Of a DNA stretch of 64,000 bases, positions 19,626 through 28,329 are shown piece after piece. The notes under the pieces were generated by a model. It had not been told where the DNA came from. It did no database searches and saw only the letters and a program-made list of their open reading frames with translations. Numbering within the stretch: position 1 is the stretch's first letter; each line of letters begins with the position of its first letter. The stretch is from Rhizorhabdus phycosphaerae (GTDB lineage Bacteria; Pseudomonadota; Alphaproteobacteria; Sphingomonadales; Sphingomonadaceae): positions 3,593,001-3,657,000 of the forward strand of contig NZ_CP049107.1 in the NCBI RefSeq assembly GCF_011044255.1. Reading direction: 5' to 3'. A program made the translations under genes and the position numbers.

Positions 19626-19979
19626 GTGAAGATCCGGCCGATCACCGTTGTCGAGACGCAGGCTTTCGCACGCTCGGCCGAAAGGATCTGGAGCGAGGAG
19701 GAACGGGCCGAGCTGGTCGATTTTGTTGCTCATAACCCCCAGGCGGGCGACGTGATCCCCGGCACCGGTGGAGTCAGGAAGCTACGTTGGGCGCGCTCGG
19801 GAAGCGGCAAGCGTGGCGGAGCGCGGGTGGTCTATTTCTACTACCGTCCCGATTGTCCGCTCTACCTGCTGCTGGCTTATGTCAAGGCGCAGGCGACGGA
19901 CCTGAGCGCGGACGAGAAGAAGGCGGTGGCCGCCTTCGCGGCGACGATCAGGGGCCCAAAAGCCACTGGGGTGGATTGA
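19626..19979 (+). CDS. RelE/HigB-family toxin
   Basis: The 117-residue protein starts at GTG 19626 (KIRPITVVETQAF). It has the RelE/HigB toxin pattern: an N-terminal region with ARSAERIWSEEERAELVDFVA, then IPGTGGVRKLRWARSGSGKRGGARVVYFY and LYLLLAYVKAQATDLSADEKK. The basic Arg/Lys patch and the YFYY strand are where ribosome-dependent mRNA interferases carry their active residues. The antitoxin gene begins 11 bases downstream. Toxin-first order is the HigBA arrangement. No promoter was recognised in the 165-base divergent gap. Confidence 0.85.
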   Translation: MKIRPITVVETQAFARSAERIWSEEERAELVDFVAHNPQAGDVIPGTGGVRKLRWARSGSGKRGGARVVYFYYRPDCPLYLLLAYVKAQATDLSADEKKAVAAFAATIRGPKATGVD

Positions 19980-19990
19980 GTGTAAGGAGC

Positions 19991-20287
19991 ATGACGATGT
20001 CGGACTTTGGCAAGGACCTGATCGCGGCGATGGAAGAGGCTGCCGCGCACGCTCAGGGTAAGGGGAAGGTGGCGCGCGTCCACACCATCGAGGTTCCCGA
20101 CGTGCGCGCGATCCGGGAAGAGCTGGGCCTGTCGCAGCAGGCGTTCGCCAGCGCCTACCGGATTCCGCTCGCGACCCTCAAAGGCTGGGAACAGGGCCGC
20201 CGTCAGCCCGATGCCACCGCCAGCGCCTACCTCTCGGTCATCGCCCAGTTGCCGGGAGAAGCCCGAGAGGCACTGCGCGCGGCCTGA
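19991..20287 (+). CDS. HigA-like XRE antitoxin
   Basis: The 98-residue protein starts at ATG 19991 with TAAGGAG just upstream. The C-terminal half is a helix-turn-helix of the XRE/HTH_3 type: VRAIREELGLSQQAFASAY followed by IPLATLKGWEQGRRQPDATA. The N-terminal 45 residues would neutralise the toxin. As antitoxin it should repress its own operon. A short stem (GGC-C-TGATC/GATCA-T-GCC, 20281-20304) overlaps the stop and could end the transcript, but it has no T-run. Confidence 0.85.
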   Translation: MTMSDFGKDLIAAMEEAAAHAQGKGKVARVHTIEVPDVRAIREELGLSQQAFASAYRIPLATLKGWEQGRRQPDATASAYLSVIAQLPGEAREALRAA

Positions 20288-20406
20288 TCATTCGGGATCA
20301 TGCCTCTTAGATGTCGGCTACGGTACGAGGAGGGCGAGCAGGGTTTACGGTGTCAACGTCATTCGGCGTAATTCCGTGACTCAGGACGGCGCCGCCTACT
20401 TCCCCC

Positions 20407-20847
20407 TCACGCCCTGATCTTGTCGAGCGACCCCGCCGGCGGAAGCAGCAGGTCCAGCGTGTAGCGCTCCGCCTTCCACCCATCGGCGGTCCGGCGGAAA
20501 TCGAAATAGTAGCGGCCCAGCACGTTCAGCGAGCTGCCGTCCTTGCCCAGGCCCTTGGCGTCGACATAGGCGCGCATCGAGGCGCGGTCGGCGGTGTAGG
20601 CGGTGACGGCGAAGTTCGACAGATAATGGCCGTGGTGCGACATCGAGGCGAAGACGCTTTCGAACAGCGCGCGGATGCCGGCATGGCCGTGATGCTCGAT
20701 CAGGCCGATGCGGGTCAGGTCGAATATGGCGTCCTCGGTAAAGACCGCGCAGATGCCGTCGATGTCGTGCATGGAGTCGACCGCATGGGCATAGGCGATC
20801 ATCTGGTCCTGCATCGCCAGACGGTCTTCGATCGGGCAGTTCGGCAT
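20407..20847 (-). CDS. SnoaL-like (NTF2-fold) protein
   Basis: The 146-residue protein starts with ATG 20847, preceded by GAAGGAG. It has the NTF2/SnoaL fold pattern: a helical N-terminus (IEDRLAMQDQMIAYAHAVD), a strand pair with ICAVFTEDAIFDLTRIG, and C-terminal strands (GRYYFDFRRTADGWKAERYTLDLL). In sphingomonads such proteins act as isomerases or dehydratases or as small oxygenase subunits. It is followed upstream, on the same strand, by the VOC gene (19-base gap), and is near the Rieske oxygenase. The exact reaction cannot be read from the sequence. Confidence 0.82.
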   Translation of the reverse strand: MPNCPIEDRLAMQDQMIAYAHAVDSMHDIDGICAVFTEDAIFDLTRIGLIEHHGHAGIRALFESVFASMSHHGHYLSNFAVTAYTADRASMRAYVDAKGLGKDGSSLNVLGRYYFDFRRTADGWKAERYTLDLLLPPAGSLDKIRA

Positions 20848-20866
20848 GGGGATCCGCTCCTTCGGG

Positions 20867-21418
20867 TCAGGCGGGAAAGGCGAGGCGGACGGGATCGGTG
20901 ACGCCGTCCCAGTCGCGTGCGGCCTCGGCGACGCGGGCGAAGAAGGCGCTTTCCAGCGGATGTTCCTCGACCAGCTCGATCATGCAGCCGATCGTCGGGC
21001 TGGTGTCGATATAGCAGAAGCGGACCTCGCCGAAGAGGCCGTCGAGTGCGCTTTGGGCGCCTGTTGCGAGATAGCGTTCGCGGGTCGCGTCATAGTCGCT
21101 GGTGTAGATGCAGAAATGGTGGAAGCCCTGCTGCCCCTTGGCGATCAGGTCGCGATAGGCGGACGGGCCGTCCGAATGCTGCTGGATCAGTTCGACCTGC
21201 ACACCGCCCGATTGGGCGAGGGCGACCGAGAAATCGAGATCGCGGCTGGGCTGCCCGCGATAGTCGAGCTCGGCCAGGGCGATATGGGGCACGACGAAGA
21301 AGGGGCCGATGCCCGTCGTCCTGATCCAGGCATCGATCGCCGCGTCGAGATCCTCGACGATGAAAGCCGCCTGCATGAGGTGCGGTCCGGGCACGCCCGG
21401 GGTCACCGAAATCGACAT
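20867..21418 (-). CDS. VOC-superfamily (glyoxalase-like) metalloprotein
   Basis: The 183-residue protein starts with ATG 21418, preceded by CAGGAGAG. It has the vicinal oxygen chelate beta-alpha-beta-beta-beta pattern: LMQAAFIVEDLDAAIDAWIRT, then VQVELIQQH, and a second half GFHHFCIYTSDYDATRERYLA to CMIELVEEH. The candidate metal ligands are Glu in VELIQ, His in FHHFC and Glu in MIELVEE. Such enzymes act as extradiol dioxygenases, isomerases or lyases. The first half lacks the usual ligand His at the N-terminal strand, so activity may be altered. It sits in the divergent promoter region shared with the Rieske gene. Confidence 0.83.
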   Translation of the reverse strand: MSISVTPGVPGPHLMQAAFIVEDLDAAIDAWIRTTGIGPFFVVPHIALAELDYRGQPSRDLDFSVALAQSGGVQVELIQQHSDGPSAYRDLIAKGQQGFHHFCIYTSDYDATRERYLATGAQSALDGLFGEVRFCYIDTSPTIGCMIELVEEHPLESAFFARVAEAARDWDGVTDPVRLAFPA

Positions 21419-21589
21419 ATCACTCTCCTGGCATTCTCTCCGGACGCGACTCTGCGGTGGGTGCGTCTCTGGCCTGGCAAGGTGGACCATGCCGTAGCGG
21501 CCGTGATCTGACCTTATTGCCAGTACCAAGCCCTGGCTGCATCCCGCACCTTCCTCTGAATATCCGCGACGGCGGAGCAGGAGAGAGAG

Positions 21590-22918
21590 ATGAGCCTGGA
21601 CGAGAGGCTGGATGGGCGCGACCCGTCCGCGTTACGCGGCGACCCGATCAGCGGGGAGCGCTATTATTCTGCGGAATTCGCGGCCAAGGAGTGGGATCGG
21701 CTGTGGAAGCGGATCTGGCACGTCGCCGGCCGCACCGCCGAACTTCCCGAACCCGGCGACTTCGTCGTCCACAATTTCCTGAAGGAGTCGGTGATCTGCA
21801 TCCGCCAGGATGACGGATCGATCCGGGCCTTCTACAACAGCTGCCGGCATCGCGGCATGCGGATGGTGCGCCAGAGTTCGTCGGTCGAGGCGATCACCTG
21901 TCCCTATCATGGCTGGCGCTGGGGCATCGACGGCGTCCTCCAGCAGGCGCAGGACGCGCATGATTTCCCTCAGGGCGATCCGTGCGGGAAGCTCAGCTTG
22001 CGCGAACTGCGCTGCGACACATGGGGCGGCTTCGTCTGGTACACGATGGACCCGGAAGCGCCCGACCTGCTCGATTATCTCGATCCGATGCCCGAGCTGT
22101 ACAAGAATTACCCGATGGACACGGCGGTGCGCGTCGCCTGGTACCGGATCGCGCTCAACGCCAACTGGAAGTTCGTCACCGACAATTTCTCGGAGAGCTA
22201 CCACACCCGCACCGCCCATCCGCAGGTGCCGCCGTGGATCGACCAGGACGTCGATACCGCCCGGCACGAAATGTGGCCGCGCGGCCATGGCCGGACGGTG
22301 CAGCCGATGCGCCCTTCGCTGAGCGATCGCCTGCCCGACGGCGTGCCGCATCCGTTCGAGATGATCCTGCGCCAGTGGGACATCGATCCGTCGCGCTATG
22401 CCTCCTATGAGGAGATGGCGATGCAGGGCTGGCTCGACCTGAAGGCCGCCAAGAAGCGGCTGTGGCGCGAGCGCGGCTATGTCCATTATGAGCATATGGA
22501 CGATGAGGAGATCACCGACAGCCCGCACACGGTCATCTTCCCCAACGTCACGATCAGCTTCCTGCCCGATAACCTCATCTTCTTCCGCAGCGAGCCGCAT
22601 CCCGACGATCCGGAGAAATGCTGGTTCGACCTGTGGTGCATGGCTTTCCCGGTCGAGGGCCAGTCCGAGGTGGAATCGATCATGGCCGGCACGCGCCCGC
22701 TGCGCGAAGTCGAGCAGTGCGAGCATCGCGACTTCGACGGCGGCCGGGGCATTCCCGAACTGGCGGGGCAGATCGTGTATCAGGACATGGAACTGGCCGA
22801 GGACATGCAGGCGGGCATGCATTCGCTGGGCTATCAGGACGCCTATCTGCCGGCGCAGGAGACCCGCGTCCGCTTCTTCCACGAAACCTTGAACGACTGG
22901 CTCGAAGGCCGGCGCTGA
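21590..22918 (+). CDS. Rieske aromatic ring-hydroxylating oxygenase alpha subunit (copy 1)
   Basis: The 442-residue protein starts with ATG 21590; GGAGAGAGAG precedes it. The Rieske [2Fe-2S] site is Cys85-x-His87-x16-Cys104-x2-His107 (CRHRGMR and CPYHGW). The catalytic non-haem iron site is the DNFSESYHTRTAH motif with His205 and His210. It is closely related to the second copy at 43628-44965, with long identical blocks. The following NTF2-fold gene may serve as its small subunit, since classical beta subunits have this fold. Ferredoxin and reductase partners are not in the window. The aromatic substrate is unknown. Confidence 0.92.
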   Translation: MSLDERLDGRDPSALRGDPISGERYYSAEFAAKEWDRLWKRIWHVAGRTAELPEPGDFVVHNFLKESVICIRQDDGSIRAFYNSCRHRGMRMVRQSSSVEAITCPYHGWRWGIDGVLQQAQDAHDFPQGDPCGKLSLRELRCDTWGGFVWYTMDPEAPDLLDYLDPMPELYKNYPMDTAVRVAWYRIALNANWKFVTDNFSESYHTRTAHPQVPPWIDQDVDTARHEMWPRGHGRTVQPMRPSLSDRLPDGVPHPFEMILRQWDIDPSRYASYEEMAMQGWLDLKAAKKRLWRERGYVHYEHMDDEEITDSPHTVIFPNVTISFLPDNLIFFRSEPHPDDPEKCWFDLWCMAFPVEGQSEVESIMAGTRPLREVEQCEHRDFDGGRGIPELAGQIVYQDMELAEDMQAGMHSLGYQDAYLPAQETRVRFFHETLNDWLEGRR

Positions 22919-22941
22919 CCCCGACGCAGGAGAGACAGACC

Positions 22942-23376
22942 ATGCCCTATACCGGCCCGCTCGAAGACCGGATCCTGATCCGCGAGCTGATGGAAAGCTA
23001 TGCCCATGCGGTGATGACCAAGGATGCCGAGCTGTGGGCGACGGCCTGGGCCGACGACGCCTATTGGGCGCTGCCCGAATTTCCCGATCTCGGCGGCTTT
23101 TCGGGCAAGGAGACGATCGTCTCCGCCTGGGTCGAATCGATGAAGGCTTACGGCCTCGACGGCTGCACCAAGCCGATGGTCTATATCGCCACCCCCGGCA
23201 GCATCGAGGTGGACGGCGATAGCGCAAAGGCGGTCTGCTACACCTCGGAGATCTTCGAGGAGCCGGGGACGGGTGATCTGAAGCGTGTGCGCGGCCGCTA
23301 TGACGACGTGCTCGCGAAGATCGATGGGCGCTGGCTGTTCACCCGGCGCGAATATCGCATCTTCTACATGGAGTGA
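22942..23376 (+). CDS. SnoaL-like protein, candidate small subunit of the Rieske oxygenase
   Basis: The 144-residue protein starts at ATG 22942, with AGGAGAGA upstream. Its NTF2-fold pattern includes LIRELMESYAHAVMTKDAELWATAWADDAYW and VRGRYDDVLAKIDGRWLFTRREYRIFY. The gene lies 23 bases after the Rieske alpha gene and in the same direction, which is the usual alpha-then-beta gene order. This context and the shared fold suggest a beta-like partner, but the sequence itself does not establish it. Confidence 0.85.
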   Translation: MPYTGPLEDRILIRELMESYAHAVMTKDAELWATAWADDAYWALPEFPDLGGFSGKETIVSAWVESMKAYGLDGCTKPMVYIATPGSIEVDGDSAKAVCYTSEIFEEPGTGDLKRVRGRYDDVLAKIDGRWLFTRREYRIFYME

Positions 23377-23382
23377 GGCGGC

Positions 23383-23400
23383 GCGGGCGGTGTCGCCCGC
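23383..23400. terminator. Candidate bidirectional terminator hairpin
   Basis: A perfect 7-base-pair stem (GCGGGCG ... CGCCCGC, 4-base loop) lies between the end of the SnoaL gene and the end of fahA, which converge here. There is no T-run, so strength is uncertain. Confidence 0.45.
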
Positions 23401-23406
23401 CCGACC

Positions 23407-24681
23407 TTAGCGCGCGGGCAGGATCACCGCCCGGCATTCCCCGAAGCCGATCGACGCGAAGCCCGGCGCCGAGGCCGTCGCGCGCAGGATGATCTCGTCA
23501 CCGTCCTGCAGGAAGCTGCGCTCCTCGCCGCTTTCGAGCCGGATCGGCTGTGCGCCCCCGCGCGAAATCTCCATCAGGCTGCCAAAGCCGTCCTCGCTGG
23601 GGGCGGAGATGGTGCCGGTCCCGAGCAGGTCGCCGGGGCGGAGGTCGCAACCGTTCGACGCGTGATGGGTCACGATCTGCGCCACCGTCCAGTACATGTT
23701 GGAGGCGGGCCCCCGGCTCAGCTGGTGCGGGGCGAGGCCCTGCTCGCGCATTTGCGCGGTGGTCAGATAAGCGTGGAGTTCGACGCCCAGCGCTCCCCTC
23801 GCCTGGTCGGCCTCGTCCCACAGATAGGGCAGGGGCCGGGGATCGCCTTCGGGGCGGGGCGGCTGGGCGGTGCGGAAGGGGGCCAGCGCCTCGGGCGTGA
23901 TCACCCAGGGCGAGACGCTCGTGTGGAAATTCTTGGCGAGGAAGGGCCCGAGCGGCTGATATTCCCACGCCTGGAAGTCGCGCGCCGACCAGTCGTTGAG
24001 CAGGCAGAAGCCGGCGATGTGGCGGGGCGCTTCCTCGATCGGAATGGCATCGCCCAGCTCGTTCCCCCGCCCGATCCAGACGCCCAGTTCGAGCTCATAG
24101 TCGAGCCGCGCGGACGGGCCGAAGACCGGCGTCTCGGCCTCGGGCGGTTTGCGCTGTCCCTTAGGCCGGACGACGGGCACGCCGGAGGGACGCACCGAGG
24201 AAGCGCGGCCATGATAGCCGATCGGCACATGCTTGTAGTTGGGTAGCAGCGGATTGTCGGGCCGGAACTGCTTGCCGATGTTCATCGCGTGATGGATGCC
24301 GACATAGAAGTCGGTGTAATCGCCGATGGTCGCGGGCAGGTGCAGCGTGACGTCGGCCTGTGCGCGGATATGCGGCGCGAGCGCAGGACGGTGGCTCTCG
24401 ACCGACAGCAGTTCGGACAGCTTGTTGCGTAGCGCCGTCCGGCGTTCGGGTGCCATCGCGAAAAGCGCATTGAGCGTCGGTCCGTGCAACTCCACCGGCA
24501 GCAGCCCGGAAATCGCCTGGAGGTCGAGCAGGCTGTCGCCAATCGCCACCGCCGGGCGACGCTCTCCATCTCCGAGCGAGAAGATGCCATAAGGCAGATT
24601 CTGGACCGGAAAGTCGGGATGACCGTCTGCGCCGGGCACCCAGCTGGTCAGCGCGGGATCATGGGTCGCATCGATGCTCAT
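23407..24681 (-). CDS. fahA: Fumarylacetoacetase
   Basis: The 424-residue protein starts with ATG 24681, overlapping hmgA's stop (ATGA). Fumarylacetoacetate hydrolase motifs are complete: an N-terminal domain ([23 protein letters not shown], where the family motif is 'NLPYG'), then [33 protein letters not shown] and the metal-binding [15 protein letters not shown]. The C-terminal half also carries [20 protein letters not shown]. It cleaves fumarylacetoacetate to fumarate and acetoacetate, the last step of the tyrosine/homogentisate pathway. Maleylacetoacetate isomerase is not in the window. Confidence 0.97.
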   Translation of the reverse strand: MSIDATHDPALTSWVPGADGHPDFPVQNLPYGIFSLGDGERRPAVAIGDSLLDLQAISGLLPVELHGPTLNALFAMAPERRTALRNKLSELLSVESHRPALAPHIRAQADVTLHLPATIGDYTDFYVGIHHAMNIGKQFRPDNPLLPNYKHVPIGYHGRASSVRPSGVPVVRPKGQRKPPEAETPVFGPSARLDYELELGVWIGRGNELGDAIPIEEAPRHIAGFCLLNDWSARDFQAWEYQPLGPFLAKNFHTSVSPWVITPEALAPFRTAQPPRPEGDPRPLPYLWDEADQARGALGVELHAYLTTAQMREQGLAPHQLSRGPASNMYWTVAQIVTHHASNGCDLRPGDLLGTGTISAPSEDGFGSLMEISRGGAQPIRLESGEERSFLQDGDEIILRATASAPGFASIGFGECRAVILPAR

Positions 24682-25952
24682 CGCGGCAGCTCCGCCTTGG
24701 CGAAGCCCGACCAGCAATCGTCATAGTCCAGCTGCATCAACGGGGTCTCCAGGGCAAAGCGGGTGGGGCGGATCACCGAGCGGCTTTCGAACATGAACGC
24801 CATCGTGTCCTCGATCTTGTGCGGGGCGAGCCGGGCGTTCGTCGCCGCTTCATGGCTCGCACGGTCGGGGCCATGGCCCGACATGCGGTTGTGCAGCGAT
24901 CCGCCGCCGGGGAGGAAGCCGCCCGCCTTGGCATCATAGGCGCCAGCGATCAGGCCCATATATTCGCTCATCACATTGCGGTGGAACCAGGGTGGGCGGA
25001 ACGTATCCTCCGCCACCATCCAGCGCGGCGGGAAGATCACGAAGTCGCAATTGGCGGTGCCGGGCGTGTCGCTGGGCGAGGTGAGCACGGTGAAGATCGA
25101 CGGATCCGGATGGTCGAAGCTGACCGTCCCGATCGTGTTGAACCGGCGCAGATCATAGCGGCAGGGCGCCAGATTGCCGTGCCAGGCGACGACGTCGAAC
25201 GGGCTGTGGTCGAGCGTGGACGACCAGAGACGCCCCTCATATTTCTGGATCAGTTCGCAGGGGGCGTCGATATCCTCGAACCAGGCGACCGGCGTCTCGA
25301 AGTCGCGCACATTGGCCAGGCCATTTGCGCCGATCGGGCCGAGGTCGGGTAGGCGGAAGGCTGCCCCGTGATTCTCGCAGACATAGCCGCGCGCTTCGCC
25401 GTCCGGCAGTTCGACGCGAAAGCGCACCCCGCGCGGGATCAGGCCGATCTGCAGCGGCTCGACGTCGAGGACACCCATTTCGGTGACGACCCGCAGCGCA
25501 CCGGACTGCGGCACGATCAGCAACTCGCCATCGGCATCGAAGAAGGCGCGGTCGACCATCGAGCGGTTGGCCGCATAAAGATGGATGCCGATCCCCTCAT
25601 TGCCGCCCAGCGTGACGAGCCCGTCGACGAAGTCGGTCGGCTCGACGGGCAGGGGCAGCGGATCCCAGCGCAGCCGGTTGGGGTTGGCGGGCGCCTCGGT
25701 ATAAGGCGCGGCGCAGAGACGCGCCCGACCCTCATAAGGCCGGAAAGGCGGATGATTGGCGGCGGGCCGCATTCGGTAGAGCCAACTGCGGCGGTTCTCC
25801 GACCGCGGCGCGGTGAAGGCGCTGCCCGACAGCTGTTCGGCATAGAGGCCGAAGGCGGGGCGCTGCGGCGAGTTGCGCCCGATCGGCAGTGCCCCCGCGA
25901 CGGCTTCGGTCGCGAAATGGTTGCCGAAGCCGGTCATATACTGGTCGCTCAT
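24678..25952 (-). CDS. hmgA: Homogentisate 1,2-dioxygenase
   Basis: The 424-residue protein starts with ATG 25952; GGGGA lies upstream. It opens with the family hallmark [14 protein letters not shown] and [21 protein letters not shown]. The iron site is carried by [15 protein letters not shown] (His and Glu) and [13 protein letters not shown] (His). It opens homogentisate to maleylacetoacetate with O2. The gene is coupled to fahA, and hppD lies 43 bases upstream in the same direction, so hppD-hmgA-fahA form one operon in pathway order. Confidence 0.97.
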   Translation of the reverse strand: MSDQYMTGFGNHFATEAVAGALPIGRNSPQRPAFGLYAEQLSGSAFTAPRSENRRSWLYRMRPAANHPPFRPYEGRARLCAAPYTEAPANPNRLRWDPLPLPVEPTDFVDGLVTLGGNEGIGIHLYAANRSMVDRAFFDADGELLIVPQSGALRVVTEMGVLDVEPLQIGLIPRGVRFRVELPDGEARGYVCENHGAAFRLPDLGPIGANGLANVRDFETPVAWFEDIDAPCELIQKYEGRLWSSTLDHSPFDVVAWHGNLAPCRYDLRRFNTIGTVSFDHPDPSIFTVLTSPSDTPGTANCDFVIFPPRWMVAEDTFRPPWFHRNVMSEYMGLIAGAYDAKAGGFLPGGGSLHNRMSGHGPDRASHEAATNARLAPHKIEDTMAFMFESRSVIRPTRFALETPLMQLDYDDCWSGFAKAELPR

Positions 25953-25995
25953 CGCAGTCCCCGATCGATCGGACATTTGAAGGGCGCGGGCAGGC

Positions 25996-27072
25996 TCAAT
26001 CGACCTTGAGCACGCCCCGGCGGATCTGGTCGCGTTCGATGGACTCGAACAGCGCCTTGAAATTGCCTTCGCCGAAGCCGTCATTGCCCTTGCGCTGGAT
26101 GATCTCGAAGAAGATCGGGCCGACCATATTCTCGGTAAAGATCTGGAGAAGGATACCGCCGCCGGTCTCGGGCGCGCCGTCGATCAGGATGCCGCGCTTG
26201 CGCATCTCCTCGATGTCATGGCCGTGGCCGGGCAGGCGCTGGTCGATCGCCTCATAATAGGTGTCGGGGGTCGACTGGAAGCGGACGCCGTTGGCGCGCA
26301 GCCGGTCGACCGTCGCGAAGATGTCGTCGGTCGCCAGCGCCAGATGCTGAATTCCTTCGCCCTTATATTCGCGCAGGAATTCCTCGATCTGGCTCTTGTC
26401 GTCCTGGCTCTCGTTGAGCGGGATGCGGATCTTGTTGTCGGGCGCGGTCATCGCGCGACTCAGCAGCGCGGTCGCCTTTCCCTCGATGTCGAAATAGCGG
26501 ATCTCGCGGAAGTTGAAGACGCTCTCGTAGAAGCCCGCCCAGTGGTTCATCCGCCCGCGCATCACATTGTGGGTCAGGTGATCGAGCGTGTGGAGACCCA
26601 CCGAGCGCTGGTCGCGCGCCATGCCCTCGACCGGGCGGAAGTCGACATCGTAGATCTCCTGCGCGCCATAGCGGTCGACCAGATAGAGGTTGGACCCGCC
26701 AATGCCCTTGATCGCCGGGATGTTCAGTTCCATCGGCCCGACCGGCCCCTGGACCGGCGTGGCACCGCGCTTGACCGCCTTGTCGAACGCCTTGGTCGCG
26801 TCATGGACGCGAAAGGCCATGGCGTTGGCGGACGGCCCATGCGCCTCGCGAAACTCGGCCGCCTGGCCGCTCGCGTCCATGTTCAGGATGAAGTTCACGT
26901 CGCCCTGCTGATAGCGGCGGACATTTTTCGACCGGTGGTTGCCGAGATGGGTGAAGCCCATCGCCTCGAACAGTTCGGCCAGCGCCAGCGGATCGGGACC
27001 GGTGAACTCGACGAACTCGAAGCCGTCGAGGCCGAGCGGGTTGGCGTGCGGTTCCAGGGACGGATCGGTCAT
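25996..27072 (-). CDS. hppD: 4-Hydroxyphenylpyruvate dioxygenase
   Basis: The 358-residue protein starts with ATG 27072; GAGGAAG is well placed. It carries the VOC-type double domain, with [19 protein letters not shown] at the N-terminus and iron ligands in LDHLTHNV (His), [12 protein letters not shown] (His) and FFEIIQRKG (Glu). It converts 4-hydroxyphenylpyruvate to homogentisate. It is the first gene of the tyrosine-degradation operon and shares a 62-base divergent region with a MarR gene. Confidence 0.97.
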   Translation of the reverse strand: MTDPSLEPHANPLGLDGFEFVEFTGPDPLALAELFEAMGFTHLGNHRSKNVRRYQQGDVNFILNMDASGQAAEFREAHGPSANAMAFRVHDATKAFDKAVKRGATPVQGPVGPMELNIPAIKGIGGSNLYLVDRYGAQEIYDVDFRPVEGMARDQRSVGLHTLDHLTHNVMRGRMNHWAGFYESVFNFREIRYFDIEGKATALLSRAMTAPDNKIRIPLNESQDDKSQIEEFLREYKGEGIQHLALATDDIFATVDRLRANGVRFQSTPDTYYEAIDQRLPGHGHDIEEMRKRGILIDGAPETGGGILLQIFTENMVGPIFFEIIQRKGNDGFGEGNFKALFESIERDQIRRGVLKVD

Positions 27073-27089
27073 GGCGCTTCCTCGGAATA

Positions 27090-27143
27090 TGGTAACAAAC
27101 GAAACTAATAGGGATTTGAACCGAGTCGTGTCAAATGTTACCA
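27090..27143. promoter_or_regulatory. Candidate MarR operator: inverted repeat in hppD/marR intergenic
   Basis: Two perfect 8-base half-sites, TGGTAACA (27090-27097) and TGTTACCA (27136-27143), face each other across 38 bases. The second covers the first possible start codon of the MarR gene (27135). Spacing is long for a single dimer, so each arm may be part of a separate site or a looped pair. Confidence 0.45.
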
Positions 27144-27602
27144 ACGCCCATGGCCAGTGATCGCCTCGTGCTCGACCAGTTTTTTCCCTATCGCCTCTCG
27201 GTGACGACCAACGTCGTCAGCGACGTGATCGCCAAGGCCTATGAGGCGCTGTTCGATCTCTCAATTCCGGAGTGGCGGGTCATAGCGGTCGTCGCCGAGC
27301 GCGACGGCGTGACGCAGCAGGGCATCTGCACGGCGACCCGCATGGACAAGGTGACGGTCAGTCGGGCAACGATCGCGCTGGTCAATCGCGGGCTGGTGAC
27401 GCGCGCGCCGAACCGTGCCGATCGCCGATCGCGCCTGCTGGCGCTGACCGAGGCCGGGCAGTCGCTCTATGCGCAGGTCGCGCCCAAGGCGCTGCAATTC
27501 GAGGAGCAGATATTCTCCAGCTTCGACGCGCGCGAACTGGAAGACTTCATGCGGATGCTGCGTGCGATCGAAGCCCGGGCGCTGGAACTGGGCGGCGGCT
27601 AG
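27135..27602 (+). CDS. MarR-family transcriptional regulator
   Basis: The 155-residue protein starts with ATG 27135, or 27150 (MASDRLVL) if the inverted-repeat site overlaps the 5' region. It shows the MarR winged helix: SIPEWRVIAVVAERDGVTQQGICTATRMDKVTVSRATIALVNRGLV, then the wing NRADRRSRLLALTEAGQ. It is divergent from hppD, the arrangement seen for regulators of the homogentisate pathway in sphingomonads and pseudomonads. A role as repressor of hppD-hmgA-fahA, responding to a pathway intermediate, is inferred. Confidence 0.9.
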   Translation: MLPTPMASDRLVLDQFFPYRLSVTTNVVSDVIAKAYEALFDLSIPEWRVIAVVAERDGVTQQGICTATRMDKVTVSRATIALVNRGLVTRAPNRADRRSRLLALTEAGQSLYAQVAPKALQFEEQIFSSFDARELEDFMRMLRAIEARALELGGG

Positions 27603-27608
27603 GCCTCG

Positions 27609-28238
27609 TCAGGCGCGCGCGCGAAGCCGGTAGGAGTCGATCAGCGCGTCGCTGGCCGAGACCATCGCGGCACAGGGCCCCTGGCTGCCGAAGATATGGT
27701 GCGCGGCCATGCCGCCTTCGATGATCAGCACAAGCCCGTCGGCCAGATCCTCGGGCCGGTCGGTGTCGAAGCGGCGGCTGATCTCGACGATCGTCGCTCG
27801 CATGTCGGCCTTGCAGCTCTCGAGCACCGCGCGTCCCGGATGGCCGGGTTCAGGGATCTCGACCGCAGTGTTGCTCATCGGGCAGCCCCGAAAATCGGGG
27901 GAGGCAACCTTGGCCGCGAAATAGCGGACGACGGCGCGAAGCTGGTCGCCGGCGTCGCTGCCGGCGGTCTCGATAGCTTCGCACAGCGCAGCGCGGCCCT
28001 CGCGGCCACTTTCCTCCAGGCAGGCGGCGATCAGCTCGTCCTTGGACGCGAAGGCTCGGTAAAGGCTGGGTTTGGTAACGCCGGCCTTGCAGACGATCTC
28101 GTCGACGCCGACGGCGCGGATTCCACGGTGATAGAACAGGTCGCGCGCGGCCTCGAACACCCGGGTGGCTGCGGTCTTCTTGGTCGGCGATCCGTCAGCG
28201 TCGCAGCAGACGGCCTTTTTGGTCACTGGCACAGGCAA
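27609..28238 (-). CDS. TetR-family transcriptional regulator
   Basis: The 209-residue protein has a typical TetR DNA-binding head (TRVFEAARDLFYHRGIRAVGVDEIVCKAGVTKPSLYRAFASKDELIAACL). The ligand domain contains the pair SPDFRGCPMSNTAVEI and AHHIFGSQGPCAAM. Start candidates are TTG 28238 and GTG 28232 or 28226; GACGGGA is better spaced for 28232. It converges on the MarR gene with 6 bases between. An inverted repeat upstream (28282-28301) suggests autoregulation. Its target genes are not apparent. Confidence 0.85.
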   Translation of the reverse strand: MPVPVTKKAVCCDADGSPTKKTAATRVFEAARDLFYHRGIRAVGVDEIVCKAGVTKPSLYRAFASKDELIAACLEESGREGRAALCEAIETAGSDAGDQLRAVVRYFAAKVASPDFRGCPMSNTAVEIPEPGHPGRAVLESCKADMRATIVEISRRFDTDRPEDLADGLVLIIEGGMAAHHIFGSQGPCAAMVSASDALIDSYRLRARA

Positions 28239-28281
28239 TCCCGTCTCGTTCGTGGCCGTTCAATGTCGTCACTCTGTCATG

Positions 28282-28301
28282 TAACAGCTCGGTACCTGTT
28301 A
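28282..28301. promoter_or_regulatory. Candidate TetR operator upstream of the regulator
   Basis: Inverted repeat TAACAG-N8-CTGTTA lies 44 bases upstream of the TetR start, in the 91-base gap between the TetR gene and the end of the hybrid kinase gene. This size and position fit an autoregulatory operator; it is not part of either reading frame. Confidence 0.4.
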
Positions 28302-28329
28302 TTCAACATCGCTGTTTTCCGCCACCTCG

